Positions 15,918 through 22,807 are shown, counted from the first letter of the stretch. The stretch: DNA of 23,302 nucleotides from DTU078 sp002397345 (GCA_937875545.1 CALLYE010000015.1:1-23302); one strand, 5' to 3'. Program-made: numbers and translations. The notes: generated from the letters alone by a model not told the origin.

Positions 15918-16094
15918 TTATGCCAATGCGGTAATCCACAAATTAACAAGTTGATATACCACGCACACTATTCCTACCAGTATAAGTATGCCACTTGATA
16001 TCATATAAGGTATAAACCACTCTTTTACTTTTGAGATTATAGCAATTATTGCAAACATAAAAAACATTGTTACGGCTATTGCTATTGCTATCAT
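15918..16094 (-). CDS. Two-helix small membrane protein (58 aa)
   Basis: This small gene was found by reading the strand directly. ATG (16094-16092) follows immediately after the TAA of the preceding 64-aa gene (TAAATG), and the frame stops at TAA (15918-15920). The protein begins MIAIAIAVTMFFMFAIIAII, then a polar piece SKVKEW, then a second hydrophobic stretch, GILILVGIVCVVYQLV, ending WITALA. Two transmembrane helices of about 20 and 23 residues fit a hairpin membrane protein. GGAG, about 9 bases before the ATG, acts as ribosome binding site. Its function is unknown. The tight coupling to the 64-aa gene suggests a functional pair. Confidence 0.6.
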   Translation of the reverse strand: MIAIAIAVTMFFMFAIIAIISKVKEWFIPYMISSGILILVGIVCVVYQLVNLWITALA

Positions 16095-16289
16095 TTATTT
16101 TTTCTCCTTCATTTTTTTACATAACCTGCTTAATACTTTACGCTGATAATGTTTAAACCCATAATTTTGAATATATGCGAACACATTAATTAATTCGCCT
16201 ATCGTGATTGTTTTGTCAAAATCATCTGTTCCAAACTCATTTTCTATAATGTAAAATATATCGTTTAATTCAATCATCTGTCTTGTCAT
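16095..16289 (-). CDS. Unknown small protein (64 aa)
   Basis: A 64-aa protein with no family I recognise. ATG at 16289 follows TAGGAGAAAAAA, a good ribosome binding site. It starts MTRQMIELNDIFYIIENEFG, has an acidic first half (DDFDKTITIGELINVFAYI) and a basic C-terminal end (YQRKVLSRLCKKMKEKK), with one Cys. The pattern is a small soluble alpha/beta protein. It lies immediately upstream of the 58-aa membrane protein (stop TAA followed directly by ATG). It is the first gene after the GGTGGTCA array, so its transcript could start at the promoter at 16457-16486. Confidence 0.55.
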   Translation of the reverse strand: MTRQMIELNDIFYIIENEFGTDDFDKTITIGELINVFAYIQNYGFKHYQRKVLSRLCKKMKEKK

Positions 16290-16326
16290 TTTTTTCTCCT
16301 ATTGTTATATTGTTCATATTTGGGGC

Positions 16327-16614
16327 GATTTTCGGTGGTGGTCAGGTGGTCAGTGGTCAAGCACTTTTTTTACTCCTTTGTATATATCACATCCTCTCAT
16401 TTTTACAAACTGATTGAAAGTATTTACTTGACCACCAAAAAGAATAGTAAATAAGTAGTATAGTAAAGGGGATTTTCGGTGGTCAAGCAGATTTTCGTTT
16501 ACTTGACCACTTTCTGTAAGATAATAGCAACAATTACTTATGATACCATAGTTGTGAACGCACGAAATATTTATGATTTATAAAGTTTACACAATCCGCT
16601 TTTGCTTGACCACC
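16327..16614. repeat. GGTGGTCAAG repeat array, seven elements (candidate origin or operator)
   Basis: A 350-bp AT-rich gap without a gene (16290-16639). It contains seven copies of the core GTGGTCA(AG). Plus orientation: 16337-16344, 16345-16352, 16353-16361 (three in tandem) and 16478-16487. Minus orientation: 16427-16436, 16502-16510 and 16605-16614. The 13-bp string GATTTTCGGTGGT also occurs twice, at 16327 and 16471. GTGGTCAAG at 16479 and CTTGACCAC at 16502 can pair as a 9-bp stem with a 14-base loop. Position next to a primase/helicase gene and AT-rich sequence suit an origin with iterons. The alternative is an operator cluster. Confidence 0.6.
16457..16486 (-). promoter_or_regulatory. 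Sigma-70-type promoter, TTGACC-18 bp-TATACT
   Basis: On the minus strand, TTGACC (16486-16481) and TATACT (16462-16457) each match 5 of 6 consensus bases, with an 18-base spacer. The -35 box lies inside the array element at 16478-16487, and another element lies about 14-24 bases after the expected start (near 16450), so a protein bound to the repeats would block or control it. It would transcribe the small genes from 16289 leftward. Confidence 0.5.
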
Positions 16615-16639
16615 AACTTGTAAACATGATATTAATTTT

Positions 16640-19045
16640 CTATGATTGTTTACAATTTACAAGCTCATATCCTCGGTCTGGTGTAGATGAACCGTTAATT
16701 TTAACCCTCCTGTCGTATTCGTCATAAACACCCTTTGCAACCTTTCTAAACTCTGGATGGAATCTGGTTGATGCAAGTGCTTTGTGCCCGTTGGATTCGC
16801 ACCACTTTGCATAATCAAAATAGAGCGTTTTTCTGCTTATTGTCTTCGGCGGGTCGTCCATAAAATCTTCAAAGAACACCTCAACGGGGTTGCTTGCCTG
16901 TCGGAACGCTTTCATAAGTCCTTGATGCTCGTCTGTTTCGGTGAAGCTGCCAAAGAACAACAAATCCTTGTAGCCTTGATAAGCCCAGTTGAATATGCCG
17001 GATAGTTCTGTAAGCAACTTCGGTGCAAGGTTAACATCTTTCTGCTTCTGATATGGGTCGCCTTTCTGCGGAGTATCAACAAACTTGCAAGGGAAGTCGA
17101 TTATAACAAGCCTACGCGCTAACCCGTCGGAGGTGTCAGAAGATTTAAGTTGACCGTTGCAACAAAATATAAGTTTGGTTCGTGCCCGGAAGTTTACCAT
17201 GTCTTTGCCTTTGAAACATGCTTGGATAGAATCGCCTGATGATATTTGTTTTAGCTTTTCTTCTGCGGAGGTTAAGTCTGATTTAATATCGCCTGCAATG
17301 TTGACGAGTGACGAGCGCAGGTGGATGCGTTCAAAGTTGTCGGTCATTCCAACGGGGTCAATGGATGTTATGTTTTCGCTACCGTAAAGGCGTTCAAGTG
17401 TTTTTGTAAACACGGATTTGCCGTTACTGCCATCGCCAGTGAACACAAATATCTTCTCATGGCGGCAGTCGTTGAACAGTACATAGCCTGCGATAAATTG
17501 TAGATTTTCTTGTCGCTTCGGGTCTTCTGCTGTTATCTCTGAAATAAACTTTTCAAACAGCGGGCATTTAGCTTCGGGTATATAAGGGTAATTCATCTGA
17601 ACAGAGCAGTAATCACCCGGCGAATAATCGCGGAATATTCCTGTTTCAAGCTCCAGTGTGCCGTTGATAAAACAGACAAGCGGGTTTTTGTCAAACTCTT
17701 GCGTGGTTAATACTTCGCTGCGCATAAGTTTCTTTACTGAATCAAGTTTGTTACCTTGTGCGTATACCCCTAAAGCATCTGCGATGTAACCGTGGATTAC
17801 TTCGTCGTTGTGTAATGTCCATTTGCCACAGGACATATATTCGTAAAACCCAACAGCGGCGACATATAACAATTTGTGCGCTTTGAGTATTTCCGACACA
17901 ACGGCAATCTCTAACGGCGGTCTTTTACACGATGCTTGCACCTCTTTCATCCACGCCAGCCCAAAGCGTTCAGACTTAATAACCGCAGAGAACATATCAG
18001 ATAACTCCGCTTTGTCCATAAGTCGCGCCGCTTTATAGGCGAACATCTTAAATTCTTCTTTGTCCGTTAGCGATAATGCAAGAAACATTTCACCATCCTG
18101 CATTTTCAAAGCGGTTAACTCGTTGCCATCTGCATAATAATCCGATATATCTTTATATTTATTTGGTATCTCTGCAACAGCAAACTTAATTTTTCGTCCG
18201 AATAAGATGTTGCCAAAGTCTTTGGTGAATTTGCGCCCCGCATCGTCGTTGTCAAACGTGAGAACAACTCGCTTAAAGTTTTTTGCAATAGATATAACCG
18301 TTTTAAGGGCATCACGTCCGAAATATCCGCCCATTGTTGCAAGCACAGGGAATCCGCTCTGTTCAAGCGAGAGGTAATCAAACGCGCCTTCCGCTATGTA
18401 TAAATCGTCGCTCTTGCGGTCGAGCGTTTGCAATCCCCACGGCTCGTTTTCGGTTATATCATCGGAGGGTGGCTTGAGGTATTTCGGTGATTGACCGTTC
18501 CGTTCACGTGCTACCCATGAAACAACATAGCCGTTTTTGTATGCCGGGATTGACAACCGCCCTGCGCCAAAGTTATATTTATGTTCGCCATTAACAATAA
18601 CATCGGTGCCTTGCCCGGTATAACCCAAGCGCAGGCGGTCAATGGTTTCGTCAGTTATACGGCGTTCATGTAGGTATTCGCGGTCTGATGGGCGTAAATC
18701 CTCATACCATCCTTGTATCAATGACACGCGCCGTTGGGTGCGTTGCTGCCAATCAACAAAGTCGCTCTCGTCCGATGTAACGCCAGTGATACGCGCCAGA
18801 TCGTTAATAGCAAGCCCACGATCGCCGTTGTGCATTGTCAGTGCGCATAAGTCAATTACATCTCCGCCCTCGCACGAAACAAAGTCGTGCCAGTAGTCGG
18901 CGTGGACGGAAAACGCGCTTTTGTTGTCAGAGCTTGTCCGTAACGGCGATTTACAACGGTCGCCATCTTTGCGCACAGGTAAATTTATCCGTTGGGCGTA
19001 GTCGATACAATTTATGCGGGATTTAATAAGGGGGATATCGTACAT
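16640..19045 (-). CDS. Primase/SF3 helicase of D5/P4 type
   Basis: An 801-aa replication protein. Residues 1-90 are a CHC2-like N-domain. Residues 110-300 are a Toprim-type primase region: E219 in DLYIAEGAFDYLS and D265-N-D267 in VLTFDNDDAGRKF. Residues 380-490 resemble the D5 N-domain. Residues 500-690 are an SF3 helicase: Walker A GDGSNGKS (537-544), Walker B-like VNIAGDI (581-587), motif C LIFCCNGQ (625-632) and the LARRLVIIDFP segment with a possible arginine finger (644-645). Residues 700-800 are a winged-helix-like tail. It should make primers and unwind the origin. The N-terminal zinc ligands are incomplete. It is followed by the repeat array; the small upstream gap (19046-19099) has GGAGC before ATG at 19045. 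Confidence 0.92.
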   Translation of the reverse strand: MYDIPLIKSRINCIDYAQRINLPVRKDGDRCKSPLRTSSDNKSAFSVHADYWHDFVSCEGGDVIDLCALTMHNGDRGLAINDLARITGVTSDESDFVDWQQRTQRRVSLIQGWYEDLRPSDREYLHERRITDETIDRLRLGYTGQGTDVIVNGEHKYNFGAGRLSIPAYKNGYVVSWVARERNGQSPKYLKPPSDDITENEPWGLQTLDRKSDDLYIAEGAFDYLSLEQSGFPVLATMGGYFGRDALKTVISIAKNFKRVVLTFDNDDAGRKFTKDFGNILFGRKIKFAVAEIPNKYKDISDYYADGNELTALKMQDGEMFLALSLTDKEEFKMFAYKAARLMDKAELSDMFSAVIKSERFGLAWMKEVQASCKRPPLEIAVVSEILKAHKLLYVAAVGFYEYMSCGKWTLHNDEVIHGYIADALGVYAQGNKLDSVKKLMRSEVLTTQEFDKNPLVCFINGTLELETGIFRDYSPGDYCSVQMNYPYIPEAKCPLFEKFISEITAEDPKRQENLQFIAGYVLFNDCRHEKIFVFTGDGSNGKSVFTKTLERLYGSENITSIDPVGMTDNFERIHLRSSLVNIAGDIKSDLTSAEEKLKQISSGDSIQACFKGKDMVNFRARTKLIFCCNGQLKSSDTSDGLARRLVIIDFPCKFVDTPQKGDPYQKQKDVNLAPKLLTELSGIFNWAYQGYKDLLFFGSFTETDEHQGLMKAFRQASNPVEVFFEDFMDDPPKTISRKTLYFDYAKWCESNGHKALASTRFHPEFRKVAKGVYDEYDRRVKINGSSTPDRGYELVNCKQS

Positions 19046-19099
19046 TATAATGCTCCTTTGGGGAGGTTAGATTGTAAGCTTTTCGCATAAGTCAAATAG

Positions 19100-19396
19100 T
19101 TATATATAAGTAATCGGCATGTTATTGTTGCAAGCGTAATGCATTTCCATCAAACACCCGCGACTTTCTTTCCAACCTTCGCACAGCCACAATTCATCGC
19201 ACCTGCTTAACAACTCCAAACAATGTTCCATGCCTTTTTCATATGAAACAAGGTTGTAGTAAAACCCCGTGGCGTGTAGTGGGCTATAGAAAGTGTAATC
19301 GGGATATCGCTTTATCAGCCTCTTAATAATCTGCTCGACACGCTCAACGTTTTCTTGCTTGCCGCCGAACGGGTGCGCTATGTAAATTAACTTCAT
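19100..19396 (-). CDS. DUF4406 protein, nucleoside 2-deoxyribosyltransferase-like fold
   Basis: A 98-aa protein beginning MKLIYIAHPFGGKQENVERV, the DUF4406 opening (I-A-H/G-P-y-g...N). It has the strand CDELWLCEGWKESRGCLMEM, where GW..S.G...E corresponds to the G...D.G...E pattern of nucleoside 2-deoxyribosyltransferases; the Glu is the probable catalytic residue. Known relatives exchange or cleave deoxyribose-base bonds, but DUF4406 has no proven reaction. It starts within the stop of the dNMP kinase gene (ATGA), so the two are translated together, which fits a nucleotide role. It is shorter than true NDTs (140-180 aa). Confidence 0.75.
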   Translation of the reverse strand: MKLIYIAHPFGGKQENVERVEQIIKRLIKRYPDYTFYSPLHATGFYYNLVSYEKGMEHCLELLSRCDELWLCEGWKESRGCLMEMHYACNNNMPITYI

Positions 19397-19947
19397 GCTT
19401 GCTTGTCCTCCGCGCTGGCAAAAATTATTTTATTAATTAAAACGTCGTTCACTTGCTTTTCAAGCTCCGCTGAATCGTTAGCGATAAGACGAACATTGAA
19501 CGGGTAATTATCAAGCGAAGTTTCGCTGATGTGTTCGCGTTGCACAGACGATAATATATTTTCGTGGCTTGGGCGTTCTACGCGAACAGCCGTTGCACAA
19601 TAGTCGTAGTCCATCCATCTGTCAATCTCATTCTCATACCTTGCGTCGTCTATAATAACAAAGTTGTACATATTGCGGATAACATCGCAAAGCCGGATAA
19701 TGGTATCAACCCAAAAATCAGGTTCTATATCTCTGACGAAGTCTATTCCCCACCATTGCAACAGCGCACGTCCGGCTTCGTCTTTTTGCCCGTCCCATTC
19801 GAACAACATTTTAGCCGTCTGTTTAACGTAGTCGCCATATGACAGCTTCACAACTTTATATCCTTTAGCTTCTAGGCGCTCTTTTGTAATCTTTGCCGCT
19901 AAGGTTTTGCCGCTTTCGGCTTTTCCGCTGAATAAAATTATCTCCAT
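19393..19947 (-). CDS. Deoxynucleoside monophosphate kinase (T4 gp1-like)
   Basis: A 184-aa protein with the P-loop G8-K-A-E-S-G-K-T15 directly after the N-terminal strand MEIILFS. The middle has SYGDYVKQTAKMLFEW and GRALLQWWGIDFVRDI, the conserved dNMP-kinase parts including the QxxG.DFvR motif, and the strand NFVIIDDARYENEI (acidic Walker B-like). Near the C-terminus is a lid region with ATAVRVERPS. It phosphorylates dNMPs (in T4: dGMP, dTMP, hm-dCMP) to dNDPs. In phages such kinases often handle modified nucleotides. It has a 4-base overlap with the DUF4406 gene. The SD (AAAGG) lies far (about 13 bases) from the ATG. Confidence 0.85.
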   Translation of the reverse strand: MEIILFSGKAESGKTLAAKITKERLEAKGYKVVKLSYGDYVKQTAKMLFEWDGQKDEAGRALLQWWGIDFVRDIEPDFWVDTIIRLCDVIRNMYNFVIIDDARYENEIDRWMDYDYCATAVRVERPSHENILSSVQREHISETSLDNYPFNVRLIANDSAELEKQVNDVLINKIIFASAEDKQA

Positions 19948-19983
19948 ATATCAATTATAACCTTTCTTTCGTCATAGTTTGAT

Positions 19984-20008
19984 AACACAATATTATTTAT
20001 ATTGTGTT
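19984..20008. repeat. Perfect 10-bp inverted repeat, 5-base loop
   Basis: AACACAATAT, five bases, ATATTGTGTT: a perfect AT-rich palindrome in the 83-base gap upstream of the dNMP kinase gene. No U run follows on either strand, so it is not a clear terminator. It could be an operator or an mRNA hairpin. Confidence 0.5.
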
Positions 20009-20030
20009 CATGTGTTGGTATCTGCTTGGC

Positions 20031-20315
20031 TTAGTAAATTGTGTTAATCGGGTAATCCCCGCCCATCTCTATTAGTTCGTCCGTGTCAACGTCCAGCCAT
20101 TCTTTTACCTCTACACACAGCCTGCCATTGATAAACTTACCGTTGATTATGTCTGCGCCCAGCTCCGCACAGAATGCGTCTAGATTGCACCCGGCAAGCA
20201 CTATGTATAGTCGGTCGTAGCGCCGCACTACCTCAACATTGTTTTTGCGAACGAACCGCCAAAAACTGCGGTATAAACATTTCTTGCTTTCTCCGATTAC
20301 ACATGCGTCGTCCAT
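20031..20315 (-). CDS. Unknown protein (94 aa)
   Basis: No family recognised. ATG at 20315 follows a good site (AAAGGAAATATT). The protein begins MDDACVIGESKKCLYRSFW, then FVRKNNVEVVRRYDRLYIVL with a basic, helix-and-strand pattern, and an acidic C-terminal half (VDTDELIEMGGDYPINTIY). A small single-domain alpha/beta protein; four cysteines are present, but no metal motif is clear. It overlaps the preceding 96-aa ORF by 83 bases in another frame, which is unusual. The stop is followed by an 83-base gap with the palindrome. Confidence 0.6.
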   Translation of the reverse strand: MDDACVIGESKKCLYRSFWRFVRKNNVEVVRRYDRLYIVLAGCNLDAFCAELGADIINGKFINGRLCVEVKEWLDVDTDELIEMGGDYPINTIY

Positions 20316-20523
20316 AATATTTCCTTTCGTTTGTTGTAATTCTGACTTTTAATAATCTTGCTTTGTGTCCGCCTGGCAAGCGGATTGTTTGGGCACCGTC
20401 GCGCACCGACCTAAACGCTGCATTGTACTTCACGCCGCTTTTTTGTGCGTATTCTTTGATAGTGTCGCATATCATCGTAGGCAACTCGTATTTGTCGGGA
20501 GTGACTTCGAGGATTATGTTCAA
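20233..20523 (-). CDS. Unknown phage protein (96 aa), extended C-terminus
   Basis: TTG start at 20523, after AAAGGAATAGAAA. Residues 1-62 (NIILEVTPDKYELPTMICD, then CDTIKEYAQKSGVKYNAAFR, RLPGGHKARLLKVRIT) look like a known group of small phage proteins that begin IIxLEVTPDKYELPxxVADSxxE, with a helix-turn-helix-like N-terminal part; those usually stop soon after the final RxxKVRI strand. Here the frame continues for about 34 residues, very basic (NERKYYGRRMCNRRKQ), mostly overlapping the next gene. The extension may be due to loss of a stop codon. The role is unknown. Confidence 0.6.
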   Translation of the reverse strand: MNIILEVTPDKYELPTMICDTIKEYAQKSGVKYNAAFRSVRDGAQTIRLPGGHKARLLKVRITTNERKYYGRRMCNRRKQEMFIPQFLAVRSQKQC

Positions 20524-20591
20524 TTTCTATTCCTTTCTTCAAGCGCTTTTTGCTGTGCTGCGGTGCGGATGATTGGTAGTATTGCTTTCAT
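20520..20591 (-). CDS. Candidate 23-codon microgene
   Basis: A tiny frame that fits exactly between two genes. Its ATG (20591-20589) overlaps the stop of the PAPS-reductase-like gene (ATGA), and its TGA overlaps the TTG start of the 96-aa gene (TTGA). The peptide starts MKAILPIIRTAAQQKALEER and ends NRN, i.e. a basic amphipathic helix. GGAGGT lies 11 bases upstream, inside the end of the previous gene. The two overlaps suggest translation coupling. Its small size makes chance possible. Confidence 0.45.
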   Translation of the reverse strand: MKAILPIIRTAAQQKALEERNRN

Positions 20592-21856
20592 TGGTATGCT
20601 TCACCTCCGAATATATCAATCTGAGGTTCTTCGCCGCGTAACACCTTTAATATGTCGGTTTTGGGTGTGAGCCGGTCAAACGCGCACGGGCGGCGATCGA
20701 GCAGGTAATCACTCTCGAGCAAATTTAACTTAATGTCGTCGCACATTGCACAAGCGAAAGTTTTCATCTCGCGCGCCATACCGTATTCCATAAGCCGCCG
20801 CCATTTTGTGGGGTAATGCTTGCGGAGTATCTCGATGTTATTGCCTTCATAGGCTAACCCGGTGCCGCATGTATAGCAGCCGTTACGCTCGAACAGTTTG
20901 TTGCCGTCCTCGTCGGTTAGATCATATAACGGGGCGTATGGACAGTTACGAGTTCTAATATATTCCCATATATCAGTGTCATTAAAAGCAGCAAGCGGTG
21001 ATGAGTATGTATAACCGTCCGCACCTTTGTAAATAAACCCATAGTCGAGGAAGGTAAACGTGCGGCGTCGGCTTTCGCTTGCTAACAATCCTCTAAACAG
21101 AGTGTCACAACCGAGCTTCTTTTGCAGTTTTTGTGAGGGTTGCTCTTTGATGAAGTTACAGCAGGAATGAGATATACGCATATCGGGAAATTTGCGGATC
21201 ATGTCGTAATATTCTTTGTTACCATCAGATTGTTCCGCGCTATACTTGAGAAACACATTTATATTAATGCGCGGCGCATCGAGCTTCGTCGCGTCCTTGC
21301 CGAGAATCGGAAAACCGTATTGTTCAGCGATAAACCAAAAGCTGACTTGTGTACCTTTTTCCCAAACCAATTTACGGCGGCGGAAATCTTCCCACATTTC
21401 GGGTGTCACTGCTTCGTTGAGCTTGTCCGTTGACAGCAATCGCCCTTTTTTATTGAGATATTTCGATACCTCGCCGCGCTGTTCTATGAGTGCCCATACT
21501 TCTTTTTGTGCTTCATATTTTAGACGTGGCACTTTAATCCGATCGAGTTTCGTTTCATGGAAGTTATCACCGCCCCACTCTTTTCCGAGCCGTCGGGCAA
21601 AAAGTAGGCTTTCGCGATATTCAACACCCGTATTGCCAAATATGACTATCATGTTTTTGGCTTCCTCTGGGCACGTTTCGCGAATTAAATGCCACAATGC
21701 TGTACTGTCTTTTCCACCGGAGAACGCAAGCGCAACTTTTTTGCCCTGCTTAAACGTATCGCGTATTATCTCCTGCGCCTGTGCGATTTTTACTTCAATC
21801 GGCTGCGCCTGCATTGCCTGTAATTCTGCGTATGTATATATGCTCTGCTTTTTCAT
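20588..21856 (-). CDS. PAPS-reductase-like ATP pyrophosphatase family protein
   Basis: A 422-aa protein. Residues 41-54 read VALAFSGGKDSTAL, the PP-loop SGGKDS that binds ATP and activates a substrate by adenylation; 63-85 (PEEAKNMIVIFGNTGVEYRE) is the second strand-loop of the family. Further on is SHSCCNFIKEQP (C232, C233), then C305, C327 and C330 (NGCYTCGTG), which resemble a cysteine metal or Fe-S site seen in DndC-like and other phage members. It lacks the simple 210-260 aa length of sulfate-assimilation CysH, so a modification enzyme, not sulfate reduction, is likely. It lies next to an adenine-methylase-like gene. The substrate cannot be told from sequence. Confidence 0.82.
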   Translation of the reverse strand: MKKQSIYTYAELQAMQAQPIEVKIAQAQEIIRDTFKQGKKVALAFSGGKDSTALWHLIRETCPEEAKNMIVIFGNTGVEYRESLLFARRLGKEWGGDNFHETKLDRIKVPRLKYEAQKEVWALIEQRGEVSKYLNKKGRLLSTDKLNEAVTPEMWEDFRRRKLVWEKGTQVSFWFIAEQYGFPILGKDATKLDAPRININVFLKYSAEQSDGNKEYYDMIRKFPDMRISHSCCNFIKEQPSQKLQKKLGCDTLFRGLLASESRRRTFTFLDYGFIYKGADGYTYSSPLAAFNDTDIWEYIRTRNCPYAPLYDLTDEDGNKLFERNGCYTCGTGLAYEGNNIEILRKHYPTKWRRLMEYGMAREMKTFACAMCDDIKLNLLESDYLLDRRPCAFDRLTPKTDILKVLRGEEPQIDIFGGEAYQ

Positions 21857-21905
21857 GTGTCCTCCTTGCCGAACCTTGATACTGTTACGGCTATCGGGTA
21901 TGGCT

Positions 21906-22256
21906 TCATGTGGTTGGCTCGTCCATACGGGCGCCGCAAGATGGGTTATTTTCCTTTAATGCAGCTTCGGCGGCTTCGCGGGTATAAAACACTTTTTCAT
22001 TAACATCATCTTCGGTAAATGAACCACCCCACGGTGCTTTTTCAGCCGATACCCAAAAATATGTTTCTGCTACTGTCACATTGCACTTTAATGGGCGTGG
22101 AGGTTTAGTTGCGTTTATAACCCATACTTCGCTATCGACAGCAACGGGCATTATATATATTTTCCCCTCACGTTCGGCTTTGCATAATTCCTCAAGGCGT
22201 TCTACCGGAATGTTTCCAAGCGCTTTTAATGCTCTGCGTAAATCGTTTTCGTTCAT
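21906..22256 (-). CDS. Unknown phage protein (116 aa)
   Basis: No clear family. The start overlaps the methylase-like stop by 4 bases (ATGA), so it belongs to the same operon. The first 30 residues form a charged helix (LRRALKALGNIPVERLEELC), the middle is beta-rich (KIYIMPVAVDSEVWVI, TVAETYFWVSAEKAPWG), and the C-terminal helix reads YTREAAEAALKE, which is common in small phage proteins of Firmicutes. It looks like a globular alpha/beta protein with no membrane or catalytic motif. It ends 49 bases before the PAPS-reductase-like gene. Confidence 0.65.
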   Translation of the reverse strand: MNENDLRRALKALGNIPVERLEELCKAEREGKIYIMPVAVDSEVWVINATKPPRPLKCNVTVAETYFWVSAEKAPWGGSFTEDDVNEKVFYTREAAEAALKENNPSCGARMDEPTT

Positions 22257-22807
22257 GTTGTCCTTTCTGCGGCATTGCCGCTGTCGGTTGGCAGGGCGGG
22301 TTTTTTAATCTCGACCGTGCAAATAGTGTCATTTTTGCTACCACCATGGGCTATAATAAGTAATTTTGTCATTGAAAATCCTCGTGTTTTTCCAACTCCA
22401 TTACTGTTCCAACCAAAGCATATTGCTTTACCACCCGGCTTTAATATGCGTTTTATTTCGTCCAGGTGTTTTGCCCTCCAACTACTTTGTGTAGTTTCTT
22501 TCGTTACCTCAATTTCGTAACCACGATAACATTCTACCACTTGACGAGTTGAATATGGAGGATCGTATAGCACGCCATCAACGCTTTCATCGGCAAACGA
22601 TTTTAAGAAATCAAGAGCGTCCATGTGCGCGTCAGCCGGAATATCTTGATTTAGGTCATTAATTATTTCGGTTGGTAATAACCTAACTCCACCACTAAAC
22701 GGGTCAACCCATACCCCGCTTTCTACCTCGGTATATAATAGAGATTTTATGGGATGTATAGAAAATGTCGCACTGTTTGGCATTGCCCATACTCGGTTAA
22801 TGTTCAT
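22253..22807 (-). CDS. Adenine-specific DNA methylase-like protein, compact phage type
   Basis: A 184-aa protein with the two sites of adenine methyltransferases: VDPFSGG (residues 34-40, the SAM-binding region) and YDPPYSTRQV (81-90, catalytic DPPY), plus ILKPGGKAICFGW (121-133) and the ending GSKNDTICTVE. The order and size match a small methylase group common in phages (starts N.NRVWAMP, then DPPYS.RQV.ECY). There is no separate target-recognition domain. The end has 17 extra residues (KPALPTDSGNAA...) not typical of the group; the DNA under it repeats that at the end of the upstream gene. It could make m6A for protection from restriction, or be a regulatory methylase. Confidence 0.82.
   Translation of the reverse strand: MNINRVWAMPNSATFSIHPIKSLLYTEVESGVWVDPFSGGVRLLPTEIINDLNQDIPADAHMDALDFLKSFADESVDGVLYDPPYSTRQVVECYRGYEIEVTKETTQSSWRAKHLDEIKRILKPGGKAICFGWNSNGVGKTRGFSMTKLLIIAHGGSKNDTICTVEIKKPALPTDSGNAAERTT
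22272..22300. repeat. Gene-end boundary repeat, copy 1
   Basis: A 29-base stretch in the last codons of the methylase-like gene that matches 22808..22836 at 25 of 29 bases, with 12 bases exact (CTGTCGGTTGGC). It encodes PALPTDSGNA. It may be a boundary sequence between shuffled genes. Confidence 0.6.

Noticed and set aside
16350..16402. Minus-strand 16-codon frame (MRGCDIYKG...) in the repeat region
   Set aside because: Too short, no good ribosome binding site, and it ends inside the repeats. Probably chance.
16327..16614. CRISPR array
   Set aside because: The repeats are only 8-10 bp, in both orientations and with irregular spacing, and there are no cas genes.
20588..21856. Sulfate-assimilation PAPS reductase (CysH)
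   Set aside because: The protein is far longer than CysH, has extra Cys motifs and lies among phage early genes, so I call only the superfamily.
21216..21959. Plus-strand 247-aa open frame
   Set aside because: Antisense to the PP-loop gene, whose SGGKDS and Cys motifs are clear. The plus frame has no recognisable domain.
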